A DNA stretch of 64,000 nucleotides from Forficula auricularia. Its lineage: Eukaryota; Arthropoda; Insecta; Dermaptera; Forficulidae. Shown here piece by piece: positions 22,030-34,424 of this stretch. The DNA lies in contig JALMQS010000887.1 of the NCBI GenBank assembly GCA_024734495.1, positions 2,203,986-2,267,985 on the forward strand, read 5' to 3'. A program made the translations under genes and the position numbers. Below the pieces are notes generated by a model that searched no databases, had not been told where the DNA came from, and saw only the letters and a list, made by a program, of their open reading frames with translations. Positions within the stretch are counted from its first letter, which is position 1. Each line of letters opens with the position of its first letter.

Positions 22030-24100
22030 TTATTAAATAAAATACAGTTAGCCGATTACTCTTATCACGTTTCTTTAGTCCGTAGTCGATTTATCAAAAA
22101 ACGAATTAATATAAAAAGTTCACAAATCACTTTCCATGAATTGTCTTATTCGCGAAGGGTCAACTCGACAATTTCTATCATCTAGATAAGCTATTTAATA
22201 TATTTTAATTTGCATTTGAAATAAAATAAATAAACGGAGTTTTGATGGAAAGTCAGCCAGAGGATGATGAAAAGTACAAGTTCTGAATAAAATAATTTGT
22301 ATAAAGAAATTTATAATTTTTCTAAAAAAGATTGATCTTTTTGTTTTTGTAACTCTATATATTTATATAAATAAAAAAAAATTGTATTTTATAAAGAATA
22401 AACATAGGGGGCATAAGAATTTTAGAAAGGCTTAGATGGGGCTGCACTAATAATAGCTAATGACATATAAAATTTAATAAAATTAGAAAATTTAAATTTT
22501 ATTTTAAAACCCACTGCGGAGCAAGATGTCCGCCGAAGGCGGGCTTCGCTCCTAACATATATACTTATAAACTAAAAGCATTTTAAAAAGTATATTTCAT
22601 ACAGAGTTAAAAGAGTATATTTTCGTTTGAATATCTCAAAAAATATAACTTTTTAACCCTCTCTTCGAAGGAGTAGTTGATGATAAGGGCAGACCCTTTA
22701 TCAACTTGCTTGAGAATTTATAGAAAAAATAAATTATTAATTTTCAAAAAACTAAACGCATTTTAAATACTAAGTATATATAGGGAGTCCGAGGTTACGT
22801 GAGTCCAAACTTTCTTAATATTAAACTTATTACAGTAAAAGTACTAAGTATATATAATATATATCTACTCAGTGGCGAACGGTGACATTTCAACCAGGGA
22901 ATGCTGTCCAAAAAATAACTCTAAAACTTTTAAAAGTTAGTTGTTTTTTGCTCCTTTTTGTGAAATTCATCGATAAACGCAGAATGTTATTTTGTTATTT
23001 TTCAAATTTTACATTTTATTTTTTTATGACACGATATGAAAATACTATTGACGTTTGGAAATTTCAGGGATGCCCAGCATCCACACCCACAACATCCACG
23101 CCACTGATAATATTATAGCAAAAAAATACCGATAAAAACTTTATTAAAAAGTATATCATTTTTTTATTTTATTTATTTATTTATTTTGGACTGAAGAACA
23201 GCCTATTGAAAGTGTACTTGTACTTGACACTTGTCGTTGACTTGGCCCATTAATTAAGTACACAATTTGAACTGCTTGCACTTCAGAAATATCCATTTTT
23301 TATCTTTCTATCAATTATGCTTGATTCAAAATGATTCATTTTATTGATAGAATTTGATCTTTTTATTAAAACTTTATTTAAATGTAAAGTGATATTGAGG
23401 AAGTATGATAAATAATTTGTAATTCTATCTTTTAATTTTATTTTACTTATTTTTCTTATAATATTCAAAAAATTTCAATTCAAATCTATTGAAAATGTTA
23501 GTTTAAGTGTTAATAGAACAAATTACATATATGGTTATTTGTAAAAATTTTAAAAATAATTTGCTATTTCGATTTTTTGCACCGCATTGAAAATATTATT
23601 TTGAAAACAATTTTAATATAAGTTGGTCAATTACGGTTTTTACAACTATAATCGCCTTAAAAACCATATATTTTACTTATTTAATTATCTTTGTACTTTC
23701 AATAATGACAAAGCTAGAAATAGTATACAAATATATGTTGAAAACCCTGTATAGTATAGTATTTAGAGTTATATAAATCTTTTCTCTCTCTTATGAATAT
23801 TTCGCCAATAACGAAAATTAAATAATTGACGTAAATCTTGAAGGGCAATTAAAATATTAACAAGTTGTTAACGAAACGTAAAAACTATTGCATTCCTATT
23901 AAATATAATTAAATAGCTATAAGATAGAAAATATATTTGTATGGCAAGGTCAACAAAAAGGACTCGCAACTTGATACCTTCTTAAGGTTTTTTGCTCGGT
24001 TTTTGTCTATATATATATTTTTTTTAATTTAAAACAAAAATATGGTTCTCGGTAAAAGACGAATTTTCTTACATCATTTTGGTCGATTTATCATCTTATA
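22030..24100. other. AT-rich, mostly unassigned; one Helitron 3' end at about 22450-22555
   Basis: At 22528-22555 the plus strand has hairpin CCGCCGAAGGCGGGC followed by CTAA, a Helitron-type 3' end with the same upstream block as the 14-kb series. The rest is A/T-rich with no splice-flanked open frame. An open frame at 22882-23118 has no recognised domain and is not called. Confidence 0.5.
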
Positions 24101-24600
24101 TAAAACCAACTGCGAATCCCACCTTCGGCAGACATCTTGCTGGCCAGGGTACTATTAAAAATAATAATTTAAATTTCCTAATATTAATGAATTTTATTTG
24201 TCATGAACTATTAGTAGATTTTATGTAGAATCGGTTTCTCGAAAACGGCTCTAACGATTTCGCTAAAAATTGGTGTACTTATCTCATGAGTTATTAGTCG
24301 TGTATAAATTTTAATCCGATTTAAATAAAAGAAGGGTGTAAGTGTCATGTTGCAAAATTAATATTTTAATCGATCACATCTCGTCTTCGAAAAGTCACAT
24401 AGAGCATTGAAATTTGAAATTTAAGCTATTTAGAGGCAAAAAGTTACCGAGCATCGCTCGGTGCTCCAGGCACTAATAATTTAAATTTCCTAATTTTAAT
24501 GAATTTTATTTGTCATGAAGTATTAGTGGGTTTTAAAATTTAAAAAAATCACGTCGACGTCGTCGCGCAAGCCGATTATAATAAGTACCTATAAATAGAT
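24100..24600 (+). mobile_element. Nested Helitron-like fragments
   Basis: A block TAATTTAAATTTCCTAAT ... TTTTATTTGTCATGAA occurs twice (about 24163 and 24475), flanking a segment that ends with hairpin ACCGAGCATCGCTCGGT (24446-24462) and CACTAA. This hairpin family also ends the elements at 48853 and 57502. So one Helitron-like element seems to lie in another whose 5'-side block GCGCAAGCC appears at about 24570. Confidence 0.6.
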
Positions 24601-24737
24601 AGATGTGTAGGTAATATAAATTCTTTTAAAAATAATTTATAATTCGGAAAAAATAATGCTTACAAGCAATTATAATAATTAGAAATAACAAACTAGAGTA
24701 AAAAAGAAAACAATTAAACAACGTGATAAATCATACG

Positions 24738-24789
24738 ACCAATCGCAACGTTTCGATAATTTATTGTACCTTCATCAGGCTCTTGATCA
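24738..24789 (-). ncRNA. Hammerhead ribozyme motif, left arm
   Basis: Minus strand: stem I GATCAAGAGC paired with GCGATTGGTC (tandem G-A mismatches inside), core CTGATGA, extra A, stem II GGTA/TATC (G-C, G-U, U-A, A-U), GAAA, palindromic ACGT stem III, H17 = T. The stem II bases differ from the right arm but still pair. Confidence 0.8.
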
Positions 24790-24873
24790 AATTATTTCCA
24801 AACACTTTGTTATTCAATTTTGTCTTGCCATTTTGAATACAAAATTGAATAACACAGTGTTTGAAAATAATTT

Positions 24874-24925
24874 GATCAAGAGCCTGATGAAGCTACAATA
24901 AATTAGCGAAACGTTGCGATTGGTC
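24874..24925 (+). ncRNA. Hammerhead ribozyme motif, right arm
   Basis: Stem I GATCAAGAGC (24874-24883) pairs with GCGATTGGTC (24916-24925). Core CTGATGA (24884-24890), extra A (24891), stem II GCTA/TAGC (24892-24895, 24904-24907), GAAA (24908-24911), then CGT and U17 (24915). Cleavage is predicted at 24915/24916. Stem III (ACGT) is too short to close alone and is self-complementary, as in hammerheads that act as dimers. Confidence 0.82.
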
Positions 24926-25490
24926 GTATGATTTATCACGTTGTTTAATTGTTTTATTTTCATATCTAACACTGATTATGGAACTGAGCAATAATAATAT
25001 GTAGCTTTTATAAGGACCTTGTATAACTCTTGACACGAACAAGTCTTGAAAAAGTTTTCCCTTTTTCCTCTATTTAGAGCCTAGACGAAAAAAACTCAGA
25101 GCAAAGATTTAGATTTAAGAAATGAGTCTGAGTTTTTAAGCAACACAGTCAGCATCCGTTTGTATTTGTATTTGTTCTTAAGGCCCTCCCAATGATTAAT
25201 CATCAAATAAGTTCCTGTTTGATCACTCCTACGTCTAATACTAATAATAATTGAGCCGGGTAGTAAACAAGGATATTTCAAATCAGGGCCATTCATTCAG
25301 ACACAACTGGAGTAGATATAGAATTGCAAAGAAGAAAGGAAGCGTTATCGCTCAAGATCGGAGCGAACCAGGTGGTTTAATCATTCGGTTCACTTATTCT
25401 TATACATCAACGAGGATCAGTATTCTGTCATGTCAATTTCAAATAGATAATCTTGACACTATTATGGAAAATATTTATTAAACTTATATT

Positions 25491-25772
25491 CTTCTTAGAC
25501 TGCCATACCCGAAACGGGTGTCGGCGCCTCTCCACATTTACCTGTGCTGAGTGTGTTTAGTTGTTTTACACAGATATACAGGACCTACTTTTTAACGCCG
25601 GTTCCGAACGGCTAATTTGGAGAGGTTACTTGGCAATTATACTCTTGGTAGGTTGCCATTACTTTCCAAGAGGAGGCGACTGCAAATATCTATCTGCCAA
25701 GACTCGGCCTCGAACCAGCAATTTTCGAGTCAGCGACCCAACACTCTAGCCACTGACTCACAGTCGCCTCAA
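25491..25772 (-). mobile_element. tRNA-derived SINE with 11-bp target duplication
   Basis: Flanked by identical AAACTTATATT at 25480-25490 and 25773-25783. Read on the minus strand the 5' part has a Pol III A-box-like TGGCTAGAGTG and, about 36 nt later, a B-box GGTTCGAGGCC, in a tRNA-like head that begins GAGGCGACTGTGAGTCAGTG. The body is 282 bp and ends TCTAAGAAG. No protein. Open frames over it are incidental. Confidence 0.88.
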
Positions 25773-26149
25773 AAACTTATATTACAATTAGATATATCAA
25801 TTTTTCAGAGGAAAATTAACAATAATAAGTGATGATTAACTATATCAATAGAGACGTTTCGCTGTTCAGGCCATACAAAGAAACAAATACATTCAAAATA
25901 CTTATACCCTCTTAAATTACCCAGATTGGTGCTATCTCCTTTTTGCAGCAAAACCCTTCAATTGATAAATTTTAAGTTTTATCTTATTTAATTTATATCT
26001 ACAGCTCTGACAAAAGGATTGTCAGTGATGAACTTACTGGCTTCGGGGAAAATTTTAGAGGCACTATATGTTTCGAGGCGAGAAAATTTTATAGAGACTG
26101 CAAAATTTAAAGAACGTTTAAAATTTAAAATAAGCTGAATTGTTCTGAT

Positions 26150-26815
26150 GTGGCCATCCACTTGACTTTACCATACAACCTGGCCCCTAAAATTATTTAT
26201 AATCATGTAGGGGGGGTTAGTTTTTGCATTTTTATACTTCTGGGGTCACACTGATTATGTATACAAAATTTGTTTGAGTTTGGAAAATGGCCAAGATTTT
26301 CTTTTTTGACCCTACACCCCCCCCATTTCGGGGGATTAGTTTTTGCATTTTTAGACTTCTGGGGGTCCACTGATTATGTATACATAATTTGGTTGAGTTT
26401 GCTCAAATAGCCTAAATTTTTAATTTTTAACCCCCCTCCACGTCCCCTTAATTTTGGGTCGATATGCACCAAAATCTAATCAGCTCTTAATCTCAATGGA
26501 CCAAAACTACGTGTGAAATTTGGTTTTAATATTCACACTAGTTTTTGAGCTAGCTCGTCCACAAAAATTTGGTAACGCACAGACTAACTGACAAGACTAA
26601 CAGACATTTTGACAAAACAATTATTATCTCGAAAAATATAATTTTTTCAATGTTCACTTATTAGGGCTTTTTTGTAGAGCGAAATGCCATGGTTTTGCTC
26701 AATTTTTTTAATCAAAATAGTTTAAGCTGTTTTTGAGATTTTTCAAAAAAAAGATGGAAAAAACGCACTTTTTCATGTACGATTACAATACTTGGCCATA
26801 CCCTGTAAAAAATGA
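26150..26815 (-). mobile_element. Element X copy 2
   Basis: Begins with CCACTTGACTTTACCATACA (the right end, inverted) and ends TACTTGGCCATACCCTGTA. Two minisatellite units are present. Internal GTTACCAAATTTTTGTGGAC is conserved in inverse. Confidence 0.75.
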
Positions 26816-26829
26816 TTTTGACACAATGA

Positions 26830-27500
26830 ACTGTCGTGGTTACTTTTATGATAACGCAAGTAATATGTCAGATATATATGCATGACTTCAGACACGATTA
26901 GATTTTAGATGTTTGATTTATAATAATTACTAATATAAAGCAAAAATAAAAGCGTCATATCGGACGGGCCATGTCGAACCTAAATCCGCCACTGGACATT
27001 TTATTGACAGTAATTAGTTTCTGTTTTATTTAATAGTTCACGATAAAGTTAGAACAATCTCTATATACTCTTTGTAGAATGTATATGTGAAAACACAAAT
27101 GTTCAGAAATAATTGAAATGTTTGAGATTATGATGAAAAGCACGTGACATGGAACAATTCTCGAATGCGCTTTCTGTCTCCAGCCTTGGTAATTAATTAA
27201 ACAATTAGGTATCTGTTGGATGAAGATAATGAATCATGTTCTATCTCTATTGCATCGTAGTGGTTAATGGGAATTCAACAAAGTATTATTCTTACTTTGT
27301 TCATTTTTTAATGTGTGTACAAGAAACATAAATTACAAATATCCATTGAATTCTACAGGTGTGCCTGCCTCTATTTACGAACGTTCGTCATTACCAACTG
27401 ATAAACACAATCGTCTAGATAATATTCACGCAATTTCTGTATGAAAAACAGAGGGCTTCTGCCACTAGTTATAAATTTGAATAATAATATGTTGATTTTT
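26830..27500. other. Unassigned AT-rich stretch
   Basis: No repeat partner recognised in the window. The segment 27140-27195 is open in one frame and followed by GTAATT, but lacks a convincing acceptor, so no exon is called. Confidence 0.4.
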
Positions 27501-28690
27501 AAAAAGGAAATCAATGAATCATTTGAAATATTAATATATTTCTTTCTTTATTATTAATCAGATATCACTGGCTATTTGAAGTCCACGTTGACTTAAAGTC
27601 AAAAATAACGATCTTATCTCTAAGATTCCGACTCGCACTTGCCCAGGGGATTTTCTGACTATCAGTATTTTTGAATCTGAAGTTCTGAAGCAATGAGTAG
27701 GTAAATCCGAAAATAAATTCCCTTCTTTGTTTTCAAAATAAGAACATTTTTAGTAGCAGAACCCACTTTTTTCTACCTTTTAAAGACTTTGGCTTAAAGG
27801 ATAAAACTCAATTCCTTGTGTCCGAGAAGATTTTAAAAATAGCAAGACAAACAAAATAGCGATTGATATAACCAGGGCCCCCCCCCCCCAATTTATTAGG
27901 GATAGATCGTAAGACTGCATAGGCGAAAAGGAAGTATCATTCGGGTTGAGTATGTACTGGTGTTACTAAGGGATTAGCAGGAATGAAATTATCAGGGGGA
28001 TTTTTGCTCACTTGAAGTTTAAGGGGCGAAGGCCCGAAGGTGGTTTACAAGACCATTATTTTAACTTAAATTACTTAAACAAGCTTAATGTTTACTCAAC
28101 TAACGGTTTTGGGATTGGTAAGTTGAGGAGGTCTAGTAGGGACAATGATGGTGGCTTCCTAACGTAAACATTTATTAACCACTTTGTTGAGCTTGAAGTT
28201 TACAAAAACAGCCAGACCACGTCTACAAAATGTCAATACCAAGCGGCTGCCTCAAATCCAAAATGATGGATTAGTCTAAAATGCCCCAAAATAGTTCGGG
28301 TTAAACATACTTCGAGAAAGGTAGTCCCTACAATCGTGGATAAGCAGATGGAAATATTACGTTTCATTTTTGTAGTTTTGACCATGGGCTATATTAAAGC
28401 GACCAAATGAATAAATTTTAAAGAATTAAAAAAAAACAAACTATTTTACTCTAGAGTAAAGTATTTTAAAATATAATTTTACTTAAAAACTTTATATAAG
28501 CTTTTTTTGTGTGTCTCAAGATTCATAATTAGAATATTAAATTTCATCAAACTTGGTCAAGTCATACTGAGAATAAAGTACTAATGTTTGTGGGCTGATA
28601 TGTACCAAAAACTAATCAGCGCTTTATTTTGTTAAAATAATGGTAGGTTTTCAATTTAATTTCAATCGGTTGAACGGTGTGGAACATAAA
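27500..28690. repeat. Second locus of the 11830-12780 repeat
   Basis: Its ends (about 27520-27620 and 28390-28690) match the earlier locus. The 750 bp between them (with a C run near 27878) have no partner in the window and no recognised gene. Confidence 0.6.
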
Positions 28691-28768
28691 GTCACATTCA
28701 TATGTGTGATAAGGCTAGCCATGTTGTTCGATAGGGTTTCTTTTTTTCAGCAGACACACAATAATTAT

Positions 28769-29490
28769 CTGCTTTTTAACCGACTTCAAAAAAGGAGGAG
28801 GTTCTCTATTCGACTGATTTTTTTTTTTTTGTGCCTATGTTACCTCATATCTCCGCCAATTGTCAACCGATTTTGAAAATTTTTTTTGCATTGGGTCCAG
28901 TCTAGCTTCCGATTGGTCCCATTTTTTTTCGATTTTTTTCCATAGGTATTAGACCTTTTTTATTAGGTTTGTTTAGACCTAACCTCTTTGTTTATGAACC
29001 GATTTCGATGGTTCTTTTTTTATCCGAAAGGGGGTGTCTTAGGGATGGTGTCATATTAATTTGGTCAAGTTCTGATGATATGATCACTATTAATGACATC
29101 ACTAAAAAGAGAAAAATAAAAATAATTTTTAAGAAAAAAATAAAAACCGACTTCAAAAAATTAAATGCAACAAATAAAATACACTAAAAGGTATAAAATA
29201 ATTATTATCTTATTTAGTTACAACTAAACGACGAAATATTAACATGAAATTACTTTTTGAAGTTGGTGCCAAATATATACCTTTTATGAATCGCACTCGA
29301 CGGATCTTACTTAGTACGTTTGGCGGGTATGCTCGCTTATAGGTATAGTTTGTTTGGCACCGACTTCAAAAAGTAATTTCATGTTAATATTTCGTCGTTT
29401 AGTTGTAACTAAATAAGATAATAATTATTTTATACCTTTTAGTGTATTTTATTTGTTGCATTTAATTTTTTGAAGTCGGTTTTTATTTTT
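28769..29490 (+). mobile_element. GAAGTCGGT element, copy 2 (most complete)
   Basis: Starts AACCGACTTCAAAAAAGGAG, ends GAAGTCGGTTTTTA. Body about 28800-29140, then the palindromic block (about 29145-29485) with CGACGGATCTTACTTAGTAC at the centre. Uninterrupted, so useful as reference for copies 1, 3 and 4. Confidence 0.82.
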
Positions 29491-29696
29491 TCTTAAAAAA
29501 TATTTTTATATGAGAATAAGGTTTCTTTTTTTACAACAGGCTTATAATTATTAACACTTTACTAGCTGCTTTTGAGAATAGGGTTTTTTCAGTTGGTATC
29601 CAATGATTGCTAGCGATGTTTACAATACTCACACATTATATTTTTTAATATAAATGTGAAATCTTAAGCTGACGGTGGTGCTGAGGATTCTAATAG

Positions 29697-30165
29697 GTGT
29701 TAAATAAAAACAAAAGCTTCTTTTTCATCAACTTTTAATTCAAATGATGGTTTAAATCAAGGTAAAATAACCAGTAGTGGGCCTGTACCTGTAGTGGGCC
29801 AGATGCAAGAAAAGTGCAAAAATTAGCTCATCCAACTTTGAAAAATAGCCCTATATACAGCCCATGGATTGAGCTATATATATAGCGCAATTTTTCAAAG
29901 TTGGATAAGCTAATTTTTGCACGTTTCTTGCATCTGACTCACTACAGGTACAGGCCCACTGCAGGGCTTTTATCTTAATCTAAATACTTCGGAAACTTTA
30001 CAGTATTCCTTCTTCAGTGGACTTTGGACACATATTGTATTTTGTTTAAAGGTCCAGAGAAGAAGGAATACTGTAAAGCTTTCGGATATATTTGGATTAA
30101 TTTATAGCACTATTTGAATTTAAACTAGCTGAAAAAGAAGCTTTTGTTTTTATTTAATTTCATTC
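29697..30165. mobile_element. Palindromic element with nested CAGTAGTGGGCC MITE
   Basis: Outer arms AATAAAAACAAAAGCTTCTT and AAGAAGCTTTTGTTTTTATT. Inner element 29775-29962 has inverted ends (CAGTAGTGGGCCTGTACCTG / CAGGTACAGGCCCACTGCAG). The outer element holds hammerhead-like debris at about 29985-30080 (CTGAAGAAGGA ... TCCGAA), too decayed to call. Confidence 0.7.
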
Positions 30166-30167
30166 AA

Positions 30168-30772
30168 TTTTTATACTTCTGGGGTCCCACTGATATGTAT
30201 ACAAAATTTGGTTGAGTTTGGTAAATGGCCAAAATTTTCATTTTTTGACCCTACCCCATTTTGGGCGGTTAGTTTTTGCATTTTTAGACTTCTGGAGGTC
30301 CACTGATTATGTATACAAAATTTGGTTGGGTTTGCTCAAACGGCCTAGATTTTTAATTTTTAACCCCCCCCCCCCCATCCATCCCCCTTAATTTCGGGTC
30401 GATATGCACCAAAATCTAATCAGCTCTTAATCTCAATGGAAAAAACTACGTGTGAAATTTGGTTTCGATATTCACACTAGTTTTTGAGCTAGCTCGTCCA
30501 CAAAAATTTGGTAACGCACAGACTAACGGACAACCAACCAAACAACCAGACAGACTAACAAACATTTTGACAAAACAATTATTATCTCAAAAAATATAAT
30601 TTTTTCGATGTTCACTTATTAGGGCTTTTTTGTAGAGCGAAATGCCATGGTTTCGCTCAATTCTTTTTAATCGAAATAGTTTCAGCCGTTTTTGAGATAT
30701 TTCGAAAAAAAATCCACTTTTTTCATGCACAATTACAATACTTGACTATACCCGGTATGGTAAAGTAAAAAA
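30168..30772 (-). mobile_element. Element X copy 3, right end missing
   Basis: Starts inside the minisatellite (TTCTGGGGTCCCACTGA) and runs to the left terminus in inverse (TACCCGGTATGGTAAAGTA). Internal conserved blocks present. Confidence 0.72.
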
Positions 30773-30779
30773 ATAGAAA

Positions 30780-32885
30780 TTGGATTCACCACCCTGGCCG
30801 CCCGGTGAGCTTTGGTTCTTCGTGCGTGGGGTGTAATAAATAAATCGAGATAAAAAAATACTTGATTTTATTTTTCCTATAAAATAAAAAACTAAAATCA
30901 TCTGTTTTTTTATTTTATGATTTCTATTAAGATTTGCTCTCATTTCATTCAGCTCTAGTTAATTTTTTTCCGCGTCTGAAATGACGTCATTGACGTTCAA
31001 ATATTTTAATTATCAGGTATTGAGGCGCCTATTCGCTATCTCGCCTAAGGGATCGAGAATCACAAGGTCTCTTATTTAACTTTTTTTTTTGAATAATTTT
31101 TTTTTCAATATTTAAAAAAATATTGTATGTGTTTTAAGAGGAACGATCGCGAATATGATCACTCTCAATTCAAAATAGACAAGGTTTTTCGACTATAGAT
31201 AGCTAGCTAGTGAGATGAAATTTGAAGGTTGGTGATAAACTGAACACGTGTTCATTTAGGTATTTCAGTAGGCATCTATGTCAAATAAATAATATTATTA
31301 TACTAGCTTCAAGCGACCGCCTTCGGCGGGTCTTTTACTAGCCAGGGGGCTTCGCCCCCTGGACCCCCACGTGGCTGTTTTATTAATGTTTTAAACACGT
31401 GTAAAGAACACTTTCATATATCAACTCTTGTGAATTAATTGTAATATGTAGATTGTATGAAAGAGAGACAATATATATCTCTTTATGAATGAATTTAAAA
31501 AATTTATTTTTCCAGCAGAAGACAATATTTTATTGTCCCCTTCTGCTACTCAATTATTCGGCAAAAAGAACCTTTCAACTTGAATTAAAATAAAGTTTTT
31601 GTCTTGTAAAAATTCAATAAATAAGGTAAAAATCGTCATTTGGGGAGAATTATCCAATTAAAAAATTAAAAATAATAAACTTTTATAGTTTATTATTAGA
31701 TTATAGAAAATTTAGGTTTAATTAGGCTCAAAATAGGTTTTTAATAATATCAATAGGCTGAAATTTCCTAGATTTCAAAACAATATAACAATGGGTTTTC
31801 AAATGATTTTGTTTTCTTTAAAGAATTCTACGGGCTAATTGAATTTTGGTTTTAATCTTTAAAATATATTTTTAAAGAAATTCCAAAATCTAATTAATTC
31901 CTTTCAGTTAGTTTAGTTAGTATAGTTTCAATAATCCTTTATAATTAACTTTGAAATAAGTAAATAATATTGAAATGAATGAATGAGCTCGAATACAAAA
32001 GCCAAAAGGCTTAGTTCAAATATTTTTTATCTATATATATATATAATCAAAAGCTTGGCTGAAACTTTTTTATTTTTTTCTACCCCATTAAAGACGGTTT
32101 TCAGAATTTTTTTCAAATTTTTTCACCTAACCCAAAAGAAGTTAGGAATTTTTGAAAAAATAGCTTTTTTTAAATAACCATAACTTTTTCAAAAATTTAG
32201 TTATCATGACGATTTTTTTTTAATTTTTGGTTTTAAATGTACTTTAAAAAAATAGATAGTTTTCTTAAATATTTGTTGCAGTATTAAATTCTTCTTCAAC
32301 GATAATGTGGTTAGAGCTATTGAGAATGAATGACACTCAAAAATCTGACAAACAGGGCCGCCAACACATGTTTAGTTTGCTAGTTTAGTTATTTTATTGT
32401 TTGGAATGCTATGTTGGCTAACCTGAATTTTTTTTTAGTTTTTCCTGAATTTTTCAATTTTCCGGGCAAATTTTCTAATTTTTTTTTACGTATTAACCTG
32501 AATTGGACTATTACGAACATTTAAAAAAAAATTAGCCAAATCGGTCCAGGCATTTGAGAGATCTGCGCTTACAAAGAAACAGAAATTCATTTTTATTATA
32601 TAGATGTTGAAGATTTCGAACAATATATATATGATTTTTAAATTTTTAGTATTTTTAAAATTTCCCAAATTACTTATAAAATTTGAAAGGTAATTTTCAA
32701 ATAATTATATTTAATAGAAAACATTTAATTACAAACAGGGATTAAGCTTCACAAAAAATCCTTTCATAACAAACATCATAGAAATTATATTTTAAAAGAT
32801 ATATTAAATTAAAATAGGAGTTTTAGTGAAATCACACATAATTAATTATAATCATATATTGAACACTAATAAACAATATAATAAA
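30780..32885. other. AT-rich stretch; Helitron 3' end at about 31303-31365 (minus)
   Basis: On the minus strand CCGCCGAAGGCGG followed by TCGCTTGAAGCTAG ends at 31303, next to T: a Helitron-type 3' end, preceded by the G/C-rich hairpin CCAGGGGGCGAAGCCCCCTGG. Near 31510-31600 lies an arm fragment of the family at 33390-33829 (CAGCAGAAGACAAT). No gene seen in the rest. Confidence 0.55.
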
Positions 32886-32887
32886 AC

Positions 32888-32930
32888 TACGACGTTTCGA
32901 TCGACTTATTCTGCGATCGTTCTCAAGTAT
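32888..32930 (-). ncRNA. Hammerhead variant with U3/A8 core
   Basis: Minus strand: stem I TAC/GTA, core TTGAGAA, extra C, stem II GATCG/CGATC with loop CAGAATAAGT, GAAA, ACGT stem III, H17 = C. Relative to CUGANGA both C3 and G8 are changed (U3, A8). Same double change in the copies at 40841, 40911, 46430 and 61861. Confidence 0.62.
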
Positions 32931-33461
32931 GAACACCCACTCCGATTTTCGGAAATTATTTTTCATATCGAGGAATATAATAGTAAATGATAATTAATAA
33001 AATAATTTATAATCATTTACGAAAGAACCAACTCACTAAATTTTGGGCTCATTAGCATTTAGTCATAAATCTCATTTTAAATATGGGGACTCTTCTAGCA
33101 CAAATAGCTTTCTAGTATGTTTATTTGAAAATTTTAGATTTTAAATTAATTTTTGAATTCCTAGGTATTTATTTAACGCCTAAGCTAAGCAATTAGTGAC
33201 CTCCATTGGATCTCTTTGGACAATCAGAGAGATCACGGCGTCGCACATTGGGACGAGTAGAATCTATATAGAAAACTCGTGACCAAAATTTGAAATTTCT
33301 ATAACGACTTTAAAATGTTATACAAACTTGCTTTTTTGGACTTTAAAGTATTTCATACTCAGTTTGCGAGCGATTTCAAAAGATTTTACTAATAACATTT
33401 TAATATTGAAGGAGACAATAAAAGAGTGTGTCTTCTGCTGGAATTATAAATTTGATTTATA

Positions 33462-33512
33462 ACGAGACTATAGTTTCGAGGGTTTTGCCCTCTTCATCAA
33501 GTCTATTACAAT
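33462..33512 (-). ncRNA. Hammerhead-like motif, left arm
   Basis: Minus strand: CTTGATGA (one T more than the right arm's CTGATGA), stem II GAGGG/CCCTC, GAAA, ACTATAGT, C17. The inserted T probably weakens the core. Confidence 0.6.
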
Positions 33513-33670
33513 TGATTCACAGGAATTAATGTATGAATGGAAGTGAGATTTACACGTGTCTGGGCAAATTATGATTTTCAATTATGAAACAAGTATAAAC
33601 GGAAAATCATAATTTGCCCAGACACTTGTAAAACACACTTTCCATTCATACATTAATTCCTGTGAATCAA

Positions 33671-33725
33671 TTGTAATAGACTGATGAAGAGGGCAAAAAT
33701 CCTCGAAACTATAGTCTCGGTATAA
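33671..33725 (+). ncRNA. Hammerhead ribozyme motif, right arm
   Basis: Core CTGATGA (33681-33687), extra A, stem II GAGG/CCTC, GAAA (33705-33708), self-complementary 8-nt stem III ACTATAGT, C17 (33716), then TC pairing with GA before the core. A longer palindromic stem III than the ACGT families. Confidence 0.75.
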
Positions 33726-34424
33726 ATAAAATTTATAATTCCAGCAGAAGACACACTCTTTATTGTCTCCTTCAATATATAAAAATTCTGCTACCCTCGG
33801 CAAAAAACCTTCAATTTAACATTTTAATAAATCTGTTCAAAAGGTGAGCACTTAAATAGGTAATATGAAGATTGAAGATAATTAGATGTTTTTAAATCTT
33901 TTGTTACTCAATTCTAATGGTGTTCTTTTGTAAATATTATATAGTAAATGCTCTATTTCCAGAAGATTAAAAAAAATATATAATATAAATATTTTCAGAT
34001 AATCAGGTAGTTTATTTCCGGATTTACCTTTTACATCTCGATAAATTTTCACAAATACAACAATTAAAAAAATGTACCGAATTGACTTTACATAAATTGT
34101 TGTAAGGTACCTAGATGTGAAAGAAATTCCCAAAAATCTCATCCGTCCACGTCCGACTCGAAAGTATATTCATATTTGAGCAAGCGGCTCCAAATTTTGG
34201 GATGTTTTAAAACTTTTGAGTGGCTTCTTAAAATTTTTTAATCGAGCTTATTTTTGGTGAGCATTTTAAAAACATGTTAAATTATAATATTTTCAAGGGA
34301 GATAAAAAAATAAAGAATTATTCTTTTTTTTGGGCCACCTTAATTTATAGTACTAATAGGTATAGTTCAAATTAAGGATTCACTTTATTTGGACTCCAGA
34401 AGTAGAGTTTAATATTATAAGTAG

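Larger units (their letters stand above)
24700..24962. mobile_element. Palindromic element with a hammerhead in each arm
   Basis: Arms of about 110 bp: AACAATTAAACAACGTGATA on the left, its inverse on the right, centre near 24832 (TTGCCATTTTGAATAC). Both arms carry a hammerhead motif pointing outward. Confidence 0.88.
33390..33829. mobile_element. Palindromic element with hammerhead arms (ACTATAGT stem III family)
   Basis: Arms share AACATTTTAATA, GGAGACAATAAA, GTGTGTCTTCTGCTGGAATT, ATTCACAGGAATTAATGTAT and GCCCAGACAC. The centre is near 33590. Arm fragments also occur at 31510-31600 and 58435-58500. Confidence 0.85.

Noticed and set aside
25850..25875. Minus-strand CTGAACAGCGAAACGTC
   Set aside because: Only three bases lie between the core and GAAA, so stem II is missing. 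At best a deleted remnant.
27140..27200. Possible plus-strand exon ending in CCTTG with GTAATT
   Set aside because: No pyrimidine-rich acceptor upstream; composition not clearly coding.
29985..30080. Two facing CTGAAGAAGGA / TCCGAA pieces
   Set aside because: GAAA is lost in both and stem I cannot be drawn. Kept only as debris of a palindromic element.
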